The notes under the pieces are model-generated. The model was not told the DNA's origin. It saw only the letters and a program-made list of their open reading frames with translations, and did not search any database. Source: Mesorhizobium sp. ORS 3324 (GTDB lineage Bacteria > Pseudomonadota > Alphaproteobacteria > Rhizobiales > Rhizobiaceae). Taken from it: a stretch of DNA of 64,000 nucleotides. Both the position numbers and the translations under genes were made by a program. Shown one piece after another: positions 41,699-49,942 of the stretch (positions are counted from its first letter, which is position 1; every line of letters begins with the position of its first letter). The stretch lies in contig LM655199.1 of NCBI GenBank assembly GCA_000824825.2, positions 1-64,000 of the forward strand, read 5' to 3'.

Positions 41699-43345
41699 AT
41701 GGACCGTCTCGCGAGAAGATTTCTTGTTGCTGCCCTGTTGATACTGATGCCGGGAATGGGCCTGCATCAGAACGCTGCCGCGGGCATGGGTGTTCACCCA
41801 ATAGAGATACGGCCAATAGAACCGTTTCGCCCAATCGAGAAGCCTTTCGATCCAAACGCGAAAGACCCCTTCGACAACAGCTTGCATGGCCCCGGCAGGT
41901 TAGACGGACATGCCGGCGCCACGAGCGAGGCCGATGCCCGTGTCAAGGCGCTCGAACTCATCCGGGACCAGCTGGGGAAATTATCCAATCCAGTCCCGGG
42001 AAGCGATTTCAAACCCGTTCTGGAAGGCAACACCATCTGGTTCGAGTCTCCGAGGTACAAAGGCCTCAGATTCTCTTACGAAGCTCTAGCGGGTGGCGAG
42101 GCGTGGTTGGCCAATGCCATCCGCGGGCCTCCCATCGTCATCAACTTAGCCGGACCCAAGGCCAAAGTGACCGGTGAAATAGAAAAGCTTCCCGATGACC
42201 AAAAAAATAATATTGAAATCCACAAGATAGACTTATCAGATAATGCGTTGCAGGGACTATTCAATAGTATAGACAAGGGTCGTGCTGTTGTCATCCTAAC
42301 GCATGTTCGTCAAGTTGACGGGCAATATCTATTCTCCACAGTCGACGAATCCGCATCTATAAGCTGGTCGCGCGTTCAGGAATTACAGAAAGAGGCGGGC
42401 ATAGACGCCATTACAATGGGTTGTCGATCCGCGTGCTTGCCCGACGCCAAGGCAGGCGTTCCCAACGTTTTCAACCAGTTCGACGCGATCGCGGCGATCA
42501 AGGCGCTAAACAATCATATTTCATCGACTGCCGATCTGCTCCGTTCCGTTTCGGTTGTCGCAGATACCGCACTCCACGTGAACGCTCACCTCGATGTGGG
42601 CGTCCCACGGGTAACCGTTGAAGGTCGTGCGAAGGACGGATCGCCCATCATTGGCTATCTGCCTATGGTGCAAGGTATTGCCCTGAACGCCACCAACGAA
42701 AACGCAGGCAATCTCCCCGGCCCACTGCAGCAGCTTGCCAAGGGCGATCTATGCCGCGGCAGCGACGGGTCGCGCGACGCGCAGTGCCTCCGGCGCATCT
42801 GCCTATCGGTGCGCCCTGCCTTCGGTTCGCCCGGCGAGCCGAGATTCCGCATTATCGATGGGAAGATACGCTTGGTCACGCTCTTGACGTGGAATTGCGA
42901 CAATGAAGCCGCCCAATGGCTAACATTGGCATATAGCTGCCTCGATCCGCGCGTCGATTTGGTAAAATCGGGGTTTCCGGAGCGCACGAGCCCCGCCGTC
43001 AGTCGACAGGATCATTCTTTAGACCCCGGATTTCCCGCGAAAGCTGACCCACCCGGATTACCGGCATGGCTCGACGGGCACGATCAGCCATCCAAGCAGT
43101 TCTTGTCGGCGTGTCTGCAATTGCGGAGTTCCTTGCCTGTGGCCCCTGCGGCGAGCATATCGCTTCGAGAGCGACCCCGCTCTCCGACCTTCGAGGTTCC
43201 TCAACAGCAGCAAACGCCGACGGGACACGAAGGTGTTTACAGTTATCTAAGTGAAGTTTTTTTCGTGTCTGCCGGCATAATCATTGGAGGGATGTTGGCG
43301 GCATGGCTATTGGGGGGAGACGATGCAAGAACCCGACGTCGATAA
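41699..43345 (+). CDS. large exported protein with C-terminal membrane anchor
   Basis: About 548 aa from ATG 41699, with GGGCGGG before it (ATG 41681 is the alternative). A Sec signal (RRFLVAALLILMPGMGLHQN) leads to a Pro/Ile-rich stretch (HPIEIRPIEPFRPIEKPFDP) and a large domain containing NNIEIHKIDLSDNALQGLFN, AVVILTHVRQVDGQYLFSTV and an ITMGCRSACLP segment. A single membrane helix near the C-terminus (FFVSAGIIIGGMLAAWLLGG) puts the bulk in the periplasm. The coding sequence around 42190-42260 is A+T rich compared with neighbours, hinting at foreign origin. No family was recognised. It overlaps the 2TM gene by 23 bases. Confidence 0.62.
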   Translation: MDRLARRFLVAALLILMPGMGLHQNAAAGMGVHPIEIRPIEPFRPIEKPFDPNAKDPFDNSLHGPGRLDGHAGATSEADARVKALELIRDQLGKLSNPVPGSDFKPVLEGNTIWFESPRYKGLRFSYEALAGGEAWLANAIRGPPIVINLAGPKAKVTGEIEKLPDDQKNNIEIHKIDLSDNALQGLFNSIDKGRAVVILTHVRQVDGQYLFSTVDESASISWSRVQELQKEAGIDAITMGCRSACLPDAKAGVPNVFNQFDAIAAIKALNNHISSTADLLRSVSVVADTALHVNAHLDVGVPRVTVEGRAKDGSPIIGYLPMVQGIALNATNENAGNLPGPLQQLAKGDLCRGSDGSRDAQCLRRICLSVRPAFGSPGEPRFRIIDGKIRLVTLLTWNCDNEAAQWLTLAYSCLDPRVDLVKSGFPERTSPAVSRQDHSLDPGFPAKADPPGLPAWLDGHDQPSKQFLSACLQLRSSLPVAPAASISLRERPRSPTFEVPQQQQTPTGHEGVYSYLSEVFFVSAGIIIGGMLAAWLLGGDDARTRRR

Positions 43346-43946
43346 GGATTTCGAGCTTCTACGTTACATTTCTGAACGAAACCGTGCGCAGGGGCGCAGC
43401 CTTGGGGCGCTTTACAAGAAAGCCGGACTGACGGCGCCAGAGGATTACGGCGAGGGCGAAGCGTCCCAGCCGGTTTCACCAGCCAAGGCAAGGATCGAGG
43501 CGGTGATGGCCGCGCTTAAGCTGGCGAGCAAGGATTTCGATCAAATCTTTAGCATCATTCGCGCGCGGATGAATTGGCGAAACCGCTTCAAACTGACCTC
43601 GGCCGTCGTCGGGGCTGTAGCATCCAGTTCACTAGTGGCAATGCTGGGCTCCGACAACGCAAATTGGCCTTGGAGCCTGGTCTCGGCGATAGTCGCACTT
43701 TTGGCTTCCTTGGCGACCATTATGGCCGACAAATTGGGCCTCAGCGACAAGGAATTTTGGGACAAGCTCAGGCAGGCTTCGCAGCTTCAGGCTGATGCGA
43801 GCGTCATACTGTCCCGGTTGGATGGACTATCCAGCAGTGGCGCCTCTGAAAGTGACGCAACCACCTTTGTTGACCGCGCTTGGGGGATTGTCGAAGGCCT
43901 TACGCGGTTAAACTTGGAGCTTCGCATCCGACAGGTGGAGAGTTGA
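43323..43946 (+). CDS. two-transmembrane (SLATT-like) protein
   Basis: About 207 aa from ATG 43323. The centre reads as a helix (FDQIFSIIRARMNWRNRFKL), two closely spaced membrane segments (TSAVVGAVASSSLVAMLG; WSLVSAIVALLASLATIMAD) and a further helix (EFWDKLRQASQLQADASVIL). This order matches SLATT-type 2TM proteins, some of which are pore-forming effectors of nucleotide-based defence; the match is by pattern only. The N-terminal 80 residues are charged and cytoplasmic. The gene begins within the end of the large exported protein gene, so the two are made together and may form a complex. No cyclase or SLOG partner is adjacent. Confidence 0.55.
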   Translation: MQEPDVDKDFELLRYISERNRAQGRSLGALYKKAGLTAPEDYGEGEASQPVSPAKARIEAVMAALKLASKDFDQIFSIIRARMNWRNRFKLTSAVVGAVASSSLVAMLGSDNANWPWSLVSAIVALLASLATIMADKLGLSDKEFWDKLRQASQLQADASVILSRLDGLSSSGASESDATTFVDRAWGIVEGLTRLNLELRIRQVES

Positions 43947-44296
43947 AATTCCAGATCGGAGGAAGTGGGTGGCAAGGTATAGATTGTGTTGGCAATTGCA
44001 CCATTCGAAAGTCGCATAAAAGGGAAGTGTGGAATTGACGCTCGCGTGCCGTCAATCGGCTTGCTGGGCTGCGCTAACAGCCTCGCTTCTCAGTTTTTCA
44101 AGCTTGGCTCGTATCGCTGTTTGCCAGAACACGACGTAATGACAGAGGGCGCTCCCGCGGTCGTCGTGCAGCTGCTGGCGCTCGGCGGTCTGCCATCTGG
44201 CCGCGGTCCTCAACGAGACGCTGGCGGCCGAGAAGTAGCCGGCGGTTCGACGCGCGTCCTTCACCTACGCCAAGGCGAAGCCAGGACTTGCCGGTT
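43947..44296. other. intergenic region with two dispersed-repeat copies
   Basis: GTCGCATAAAAGGG at 44011 starts copy B of the 30-bp dispersed repeat. TTTGCCAGAACACGACGTAA at 44121 begins a 34-bp near-copy of 34419-34452. The open stretch to 44303 does not look coding. The region separates convergent genes. Confidence 0.5.
44011..44044 (+). repeat. dispersed 30-bp repeat, copy B
   Basis: GTCGCATAAAAGGG, then AAGTGTGGAATTGACG; aligns with 39396-39425 and 53738-53767. Confidence 0.6.
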
Positions 44297-45349
44297 TTAC
44301 TGAGATACGCCGATAGCCGATTCTATGATTTGAACGTTTTGCTGAACGAGCTTCGCGTTTCGTCCCGACAAGGAAGTCGCCGGCACCGAATCCAGTACCT
44401 TTCGAGCCGCTCCGGCCGTTTCCCTCAATTGCAGTTTCTGGTCGTCGTTAAGTGAGTTGGGAGTCCCGATCACCAGTTGCGCCGCGCACCAAGTGACGTT
44501 CTCCTTCACCTTGAGCGCCAGTTTCCCGTCTCCGTCAATCCGCTCCTGCTCGGCGGGTGTAAGCTCGGAGAGGTCCGCATCGAGGCGATCGAAGCGGGAG
44601 CATGTCAAGTCGCGCTTGGTCTGACGATCCTGTTCCAGACGGTTGATGACGAATTGATAGAAGGCAGTGTCGATGCCTCGCAATTGTTCCAATAGGGCGT
44701 CGACTGTCTCTCTCGAAACCCGCGAGTACAAGCTTGGGGTGTTCTCCAAGCCGGTCATCCAGTCCGCTGCCTGCCATACCTTATCATCGGGCTGATAGAA
44801 GTACTTTTTGGCCAAGTCGCCAGCTGCGTAGAGCAGCCAATAGGCGACGCCGACGTCGTCGGAGTTTGCACCCCTTGTCTGCAACTGATCGTATCGGGCG
44901 TTCCAAAGCCGCTGCGCACGCTGAAACAGAAGGTAGGAATTCCTGAAGCTCGATCCTGACTGACCCATCTCCTTGAGAAAAGGCCCGACGCCTTCCTGAT
45001 CGTTGGTCTTGTCGTTCACGACCGCGGTTGCGAGCGGATAGGGACGGCCTCTGTCCGCGAAGTAAGGGAGAGCGAAATGCATCGGAACGCTCTGATAACC
45101 GGCAGGAGGCTGCTCCACGTCGACTTCGATCGGAACGCTGATGATCGATGCGGCCTTGAGGTCGAATGTCCAACTGCCGTTGGACGGGTTCTTGGTCAAT
45201 GCCGGCTCGTCCGACTTAACGCTGGCGGTCGCCGCGACCTGATTGCGGCTGAAGACTTCAACGGTGAGATCTCCGGCTAAGGCCGTGCTGAGGCCCATCG
45301 TGGCGCATGCCAGCCCCAGAAGAAACCGTTGTGCCGCCAACAATAGCAT
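44297..45349 (-). CDS. secreted hypothetical protein
   Basis: 350 aa. The N-terminus is a signal peptide (LLGLACATMGLSTALAGDL, cut after about residue 25). The mature part opens with beta-rich sequence (LTVEVFSRNQVAATASVKSD, then a VPIEVDVEQP run) and turns helical after about residue 120 (SYLLFQRAQRLWNARYDQLQ, YQFVINRLEQDRQTKRDL). Two Cys (LTCSRF, VTWCAAQ) may pair. No family was recognised. It starts one base after the stop of the upstream membrane protein, so the two form an operon, probably an inner-membrane plus periplasmic pair. Confidence 0.62.
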   Translation of the reverse strand: MLLLAAQRFLLGLACATMGLSTALAGDLTVEVFSRNQVAATASVKSDEPALTKNPSNGSWTFDLKAASIISVPIEVDVEQPPAGYQSVPMHFALPYFADRGRPYPLATAVVNDKTNDQEGVGPFLKEMGQSGSSFRNSYLLFQRAQRLWNARYDQLQTRGANSDDVGVAYWLLYAAGDLAKKYFYQPDDKVWQAADWMTGLENTPSLYSRVSRETVDALLEQLRGIDTAFYQFVINRLEQDRQTKRDLTCSRFDRLDADLSELTPAEQERIDGDGKLALKVKENVTWCAAQLVIGTPNSLNDDQKLQLRETAGAARKVLDSVPATSLSGRNAKLVQQNVQIIESAIGVSQ

Positions 45350-45350
45350 A

Positions 45351-45935
45351 TCAATCCTTGTCCTTCACCAACTGGGCAAGATAGGCGCCTTGAATTGCGA
45401 GAAACGCACCGAACAGTCCGCGAAGCTGCTTGGGAGCCACGTCCTTGGTGGCGTCGGTAAAGACGTTTGACAGATCTTCAGTGCTGACGATGAAGATCGC
45501 AGCGACAGACAACGCGATGCCGATCGCCAGAATCAGAACGAAAGCGTGCCCCACACGGTTCAGATCGGGCCCCGCCTTGACGGGCGTAACATCGGTGCGA
45601 ACACTGAAGCAAACGGACGCCAGCATCGTGGGGATAATGGCGCTCAATCCAGTGACGAATGTCCCAAGACTACTGTCAAAAGGGAATGAGACGACCCGCA
45701 TAAACATGTACTTCCAGGCATCTTTATCGGATACAAATCCAGAAATATTATATTGGACCGCTAGGTATACGAAGAAAACGCAAATTAATACAATGGCAAT
45801 ACCGATTGCTAGCAGGAATACCTGCGCCAACCTTCGAATAAAGATATCGGTCAAAAGCTTTGTCATGACGACCCTAGCACCCATGGACACAGCTACGCCC
45901 CCTATAAGCAAAACATTGCTTAAGGCTTCGCCCAC
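45351..45935 (-). CDS. integral membrane protein, four predicted helices
   Basis: 194 aa with hydrophobic segments at about 10-25, 38-60 (AQVFLLAIGIAIVLICVFFV), 92-110 (FVTGLSAIIPTMLASVCFSV) and 130-150 (AFVLILAIGIALSVAAIFIV). A final stretch is helical (LFGAFLAIQGAYLAQLVKD). No transporter or enzyme motif is visible. One base separates its stop from the secreted protein gene downstream. The coding sequence is noticeably less GC rich near 45740-45800, consistent with acquisition. Function unknown. Confidence 0.6.
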   Translation of the reverse strand: MGEALSNVLLIGGVAVSMGARVVMTKLLTDIFIRRLAQVFLLAIGIAIVLICVFFVYLAVQYNISGFVSDKDAWKYMFMRVVSFPFDSSLGTFVTGLSAIIPTMLASVCFSVRTDVTPVKAGPDLNRVGHAFVLILAIGIALSVAAIFIVSTEDLSNVFTDATKDVAPKQLRGLFGAFLAIQGAYLAQLVKDKD

Positions 45936-46047
45936 ATCAAAGACCCTAGTCCGAAGGGAAGATTAATATACCGCATCAAGCTCTGCGACAAATAGCTCGA
46001 GAACGGCTTATATTAGGTTCCCCTTCCAGTAATTTATTATCGCGAAT

Positions 46048-46070
46048 TCGATTTCGTCAAACGAAATCGA
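46048..46070. repeat. perfect 10-bp inverted repeat
   Basis: TCGATTTCGT-CAA-ACGAAATCGA lies 113 bases upstream of the membrane protein start and 81 bases past the wall-hydrolase stop. It could be an operator for the former or a weak terminator for the latter; no U tract follows on either strand, which favours an operator. Confidence 0.5.
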
Positions 46071-46150
46071 CCGTTGGCATGCAGCGGTCGCCTCCCTTGT
46101 ACCTGCGAGACCGGAATGGTGCGCGCCAGCGATATTATCATTTGTATCCG

Positions 46151-48196
46151 TCAGCCCAGGCAGCGGAGCACCGCGATCCAGGGCAGGACACCGACGCTGT
46201 CACTTCGCGTCTTCAGCGTGCCGTCCGGATTGAGCTTCAATCGCTTCTTGGTCACCGACTGGCTCACATTGCCGCCGATCGTTATCGCGAAGCCGCCATT
46301 CACTTCGATCACCAGGTCCGAATGGGAGGCATAGCGTTTGTCGGCCTTGAAGGCCGCGCGCGCCGCGTCGAAGTCGAAGCGCTTGGCGCCTTCGCGCCCG
46401 GCATGAACGAGATCCCCCGGCTGGGGCGCGTAGTGCTCGGGGCGCATCGCCTCGTAAAGTCCGCCCGGATGTCCGACCACGAAATCCTGGACATAGACCG
46501 AATGCGCCTGGGCATAGAGGAAACGATCGCCGCCGCCCGATATCCTGACGATGTAGGAGATGAAGGCAGCCGACCAGGCGGGATTGATGAGCTCTCCAGG
46601 CTTGCTGCCCGGAATAAGCGTTCTTCCGTCGAAATTCTCACCCACCGCCTGCCAATAGGTGCCTATGCGGCGGAACTGCGGATCATCATCCTCCACGCGT
46701 TTGCCTTGCTCGAAGAAATTCCACTCCGCGAGGGCATTTCCCACCAGGCGCGCCTGGATGGTCGCGGCAGTCGACGTGCCGGTGGCCGAAAAAGAACCGG
46801 AGGATGCGGTGACGGTTGCCGGCGCCACCGGCTGGCCGTCCGGCCCGAACTGGAACGACTTTCCACCCCGTTTCAGGATGGACTCGTGAGGTTGGCCAGT
46901 GCCTGGTGCCGTGCCGTGAAAATGCACTAACCTTTCTGCCACACTACCGAACTTCGCCACAGCATGATCGACGACGAACTGCCCCCAATTCCTCATCGCC
47001 GAAGGACTGGAGGCGAAAGGATTGAGGAAATGCGTGGCGCCCTTGATGATGCTGGCCTCGCCGCCCGCGCGCGCCTCCACATGTTCGCGCACGATGTCGA
47101 AGATTCTCGGCTCGGCCGCCGGCAACTTCGTCCATGTGCCGAGCTTGTTGATGGCTGAAAACTGGCTCTTTTGATCGATCACCTGCTGGATGCTGCCAGG
47201 AAAGGCGACATGGGCGACACGATTGAAGATGGTGTCGACAACGCCCGCGAGTCCGCCGCGCAATTGGTCGTCGCCAAATCTGGCAAAGATTGCCACCTCG
47301 CTTTGGGCGACGCGCGCCAGCGCGTCGAGATCGGTGTCGGAAATGTCGATGAGCTTGCCTGTGCCGGCGGCAGCGCTTGCATCATCTGCCGTGTCGCCCA
47401 CGGTCGACGACCCGGAGCCATCGTCGGGTATCAGGGCCTCGACAAAGGCTTTCGTCGCGTCAGCCGAAACCTGGAGCTTCGCGGCAATCTTTTCCACCGC
47501 GCCGGCGGCCGTCTGGCCATCGACGAATTCGGAGAACCGCGCCGCGATGTTGGCTACGTCGACGCCAGCGGCGTCCGCAGCCACCGCTTCGACAACCTTT
47601 CGCTCCGGCGCCTTGATGGCGGCGGCGACCGCATCCGGTCCGCACATGAGCGCCAAGGCCACTTCCGCCCAGGTCGGCGCGCGCGGCATCGCGCTGGTCA
47701 GCATGTTCTGGACGAGCATCAGGCGCACCGCGGAAACCAGGCTTTGCGAGCGCCATTCCGTCAGCGCTTCCTCGGGGAATTCGACGCCGAGATCCGGGCG
47801 CGCACCATAATAGGCCCATTCCACCGGGGTGAGGTCGAATGGTCCCTGCCCGCCGCCGGCCAGGGCGGTTGGGCTGAACCCGCTTCGCATATGCGCATAG
47901 GCGAGGGGGAAGTGGCCGTTGACGCCGAAGGTTTCCGCATGGGTGAGAACGACACCGGCCAGGTTGGCGCCGTCGATCGGAGGAAGCTCCCCGGCCTTCT
48001 TGTCAACGGCGTCTTCGGTCACCCAGCCGACCGGCTGTCCGTCCATGTCGAGCACTTTGATTTCAACGAAGCGCGGCAATATTTCGCTGAGAACTTGTAC
48101 TTTCGCGCCCTCTTGCGCCAGGATGCCCAATGACGGCCCTGCCAGGCCGCCTTCCGGCTTGCCGTGCAACGTGCGCGATTCGATCATGACTGCCAT
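46151..48196 (-). CDS. peptidoglycan hydrolase with SleB-like and DUF2272 domains
   Basis: 681 aa, no signal peptide seen. The N-terminal 70 residues resemble an SH3-type wall-binding module (EIKVLDMDGQPVGWVTEDAV). Residues about 288-370 match the SleB/Hydrolase_2 cell-wall hydrolase pattern: LDALARVAQSEVAIFARFGD with Glu as the likely catalytic acid, then VVDTIFNRVAHVAFPGSIQQ and QKSQFSAIN. The C-terminal about 190 residues are DUF2272 (ARLVGNALAEWNFFEQGKRV, AWSAAFISYIVRISGGGDRF, YAPQPGDLVHAGREGAK), an NlpC-like amidase-type domain. It probably cuts peptidoglycan. Lack of a signal suggests export by another route, or delivery as an effector (inference). It follows the lipoprotein gene by 61 bases on the same strand. 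Confidence 0.78.
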   Translation of the reverse strand: MAVMIESRTLHGKPEGGLAGPSLGILAQEGAKVQVLSEILPRFVEIKVLDMDGQPVGWVTEDAVDKKAGELPPIDGANLAGVVLTHAETFGVNGHFPLAYAHMRSGFSPTALAGGGQGPFDLTPVEWAYYGARPDLGVEFPEEALTEWRSQSLVSAVRLMLVQNMLTSAMPRAPTWAEVALALMCGPDAVAAAIKAPERKVVEAVAADAAGVDVANIAARFSEFVDGQTAAGAVEKIAAKLQVSADATKAFVEALIPDDGSGSSTVGDTADDASAAAGTGKLIDISDTDLDALARVAQSEVAIFARFGDDQLRGGLAGVVDTIFNRVAHVAFPGSIQQVIDQKSQFSAINKLGTWTKLPAAEPRIFDIVREHVEARAGGEASIIKGATHFLNPFASSPSAMRNWGQFVVDHAVAKFGSVAERLVHFHGTAPGTGQPHESILKRGGKSFQFGPDGQPVAPATVTASSGSFSATGTSTAATIQARLVGNALAEWNFFEQGKRVEDDDPQFRRIGTYWQAVGENFDGRTLIPGSKPGELINPAWSAAFISYIVRISGGGDRFLYAQAHSVYVQDFVVGHPGGLYEAMRPEHYAPQPGDLVHAGREGAKRFDFDAARAAFKADKRYASHSDLVIEVNGGFAITIGGNVSQSVTKKRLKLNPDGTLKTRSDSVGVLPWIAVLRCLG

Positions 48197-48257
48197 GGCC
48201 TATTCCCCCCTTGGAAAGTGCGTCGTGCCACAATTTCGGGCGGTCGGATGACGCTGG

Positions 48258-49316
48258 TCAGTCGACCAGCCTGCCAATTTCAAATGCGCTCTTGTCGCGG
48301 GACGGGACACAGGTACCGCCCACTACCTTTTCCGCTTGAAGCAACTTGTTCTCGTGCACGGATTGAAGCCCTCCCACGCTCACGCTTGGATATTTGCGCT
48401 TGCCTGCGCCTTCCTGGACGCCCCTGAAGAAGTCGTCGATTGCAGCCCGCGTGCCGCCGCTAATGACGCCGTCGACAGGTGAAACGCAGAGGCTGCGCTG
48501 GATGCGCGCGACCCGTTCCCGACTGAGCCGCGACTCGTAGTAACCGAAGGCGTAAGGCTGCACCTTCTCAGGTTGGACGACAGCCTTGGCCTGCTGGCGC
48601 ACATCCGGAATGATTTCCGGCTTGCGCGGCAGCGCGGAATTGGTCCTGACGTCGATCTCAATGTTCGAAACCGATCCGCCTCTGACCGGCGTTGCCGCCG
48701 CGTCCGATACATGCTCGACCAACTTCGCTTCGATCACCGGCGGCAGGCACAACGAGAGATAGTCCTGGATCAGGTGATAAGAAGTGGTCGGCGAGTTGAT
48801 CTGGCTGGCCTTGGCGGCAACGGCATCGCGATAGGCGCCCTGGAGCTTGCGCACGAAGGTCAGGGTGGTTGCAGGCGGCAACTGGTAAAGATAGGTTCCC
48901 GCCGCGATGTCGGTGAGGTTCGACGCCAGTCCAAAAGCCTGGGTGACGGCCGCCATCGAAAGGGTCGAAGCGCCCGATGCGGCAAGAATTGCATTGGTGG
49001 TCTGACTGAAGGCGCTGAGACCGGCCTTCGCCGCCTCACGGCGGCGGTTCAGATAGAAGAGCTCGCTGAAATACTCCGTGCAGCGATCGTCGATATAATT
49101 AAAGCCGGCCTCCGTCAGATCGTAGTAAGTTCCGCCGCCGGTATCCCGAGCCAAGGCGGTCATGACTCGGTTGATGCGGCTGCTTGATTGTTCGACGTCC
49201 GCCGCGTCAATTATCGGAGGAATGCCGACATAGTGCTGTGCCGGATTTGCCAGGCAACCGGACAGGGTCCAGATGAAAACAAGGAAAGGCGAACGAATCC
49301 AAAGGAATCGGTTCAC
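48258..49316 (-). CDS. putative lipoprotein
   Basis: 352 aa. The N-terminus RSPFLVFIWTLSGCLANPAQ is a lipoprotein signal with LSGC and Cys at about 22. The mature protein has a helical part (INRVMTALARDTGGGTYYDL; YFSELFYLNRRREAAKAGLS), a Gly/Ala-rich hydrophobic patch (AILAASGASTLSMAAVTQAF) and a C-terminal region with YESRLSRERVARIQRSLCVS then GVISGGTRAAIDDFFRGVQE, which resembles a peptidoglycan-binding repeat. It precedes the SleB/DUF2272 hydrolase gene by 61 bases, so it may be a partner, receptor or immunity lipoprotein for that enzyme; this is inference. Confidence 0.65.
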   Translation of the reverse strand: MNRFLWIRSPFLVFIWTLSGCLANPAQHYVGIPPIIDAADVEQSSSRINRVMTALARDTGGGTYYDLTEAGFNYIDDRCTEYFSELFYLNRRREAAKAGLSAFSQTTNAILAASGASTLSMAAVTQAFGLASNLTDIAAGTYLYQLPPATTLTFVRKLQGAYRDAVAAKASQINSPTTSYHLIQDYLSLCLPPVIEAKLVEHVSDAAATPVRGGSVSNIEIDVRTNSALPRKPEIIPDVRQQAKAVVQPEKVQPYAFGYYESRLSRERVARIQRSLCVSPVDGVISGGTRAAIDDFFRGVQEGAGKRKYPSVSVGGLQSVHENKLLQAEKVVGGTCVPSRDKSAFEIGRLVD

Positions 49317-49942
49317 AGAACAGCCCCCGCCGAAAAAGTAGATATTATAACCCGCTGAAGAAGCTTAGCCTAAGATTTGGTGGAAAACTACTGGCAAAAT
49401 ATCGGAAGTTTGCGCCGCTTGGAGTGCGGCGGCTATTCTCTGTCTGTCCGGTTCTGCAAGTACCGGGATAGCGAAGGAGCAGTTTGCCGGGGCCAGGAAC
49501 GCTCTCCTGGTTGTAACAAGGAAGCCATGGCCAATTCAGGCATTCTGCGTTTCGTCACACGTCGCGCTTGCCGCGACGACCAGGACCCACCACCGGCCCG
49601 TTTAGTTGTAGCATCCGGACTTCTCCAACCGGAAACCGTCGTACGCCTCACGTTCGCGTCCCGCCGGCGCGCCCTGCAGGGGCGGCTGGCGCCATCACCG
49701 ATCGCACACATCGAGGGCAACGGCTCGGCCATTAGTCGCTGACAATTGCCGTGGGTAGCGGCGAAGGCCTTTTTCCTCAGCTGCGGGAGTGGTCGGACAA
49801 ACGAAAAGGCATGTAACTGGCGCATCCGAATGATGTCAGCAGATTTGTTTAAAATGTAGTTTGACACTGTTCGTAATCGAGGTTTAATGCTCGCGGCTTT
49901 GGGAAAGCGCATAAGTTAGTTTGCGCATAGGGGGGATTGGTC
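49317..49942. promoter_or_regulatory. divergent intergenic region with a sigma70-like promoter
   Basis: 626 bases separate the divergent lipoprotein and protease genes. TTGACA (49861-49866), a 16-base spacer and TTTAAT (49883-49888) form a good sigma70-like promoter about 55 bases before the protease start. Short open stretches in both directions have poor composition and no ribosome sites, so I call no gene. Confidence 0.55.

Noticed and set aside
43986-44303. 105-aa plus-strand open frame
   Set aside because: Poor composition, runs through two dispersed repeats and has no start context.
47171-48133. 320-aa plus-strand open frame
   Set aside because: Opposite the SleB/DUF2272 hydrolase; no domain, no ribosome site.
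49377-49742. 121-aa plus-strand open frame in the gap before the protease gene
   Set aside because: Arg/Ser-rich, no ribosome site, no resemblance to a protein family; an equally long frame exists on the other strand.
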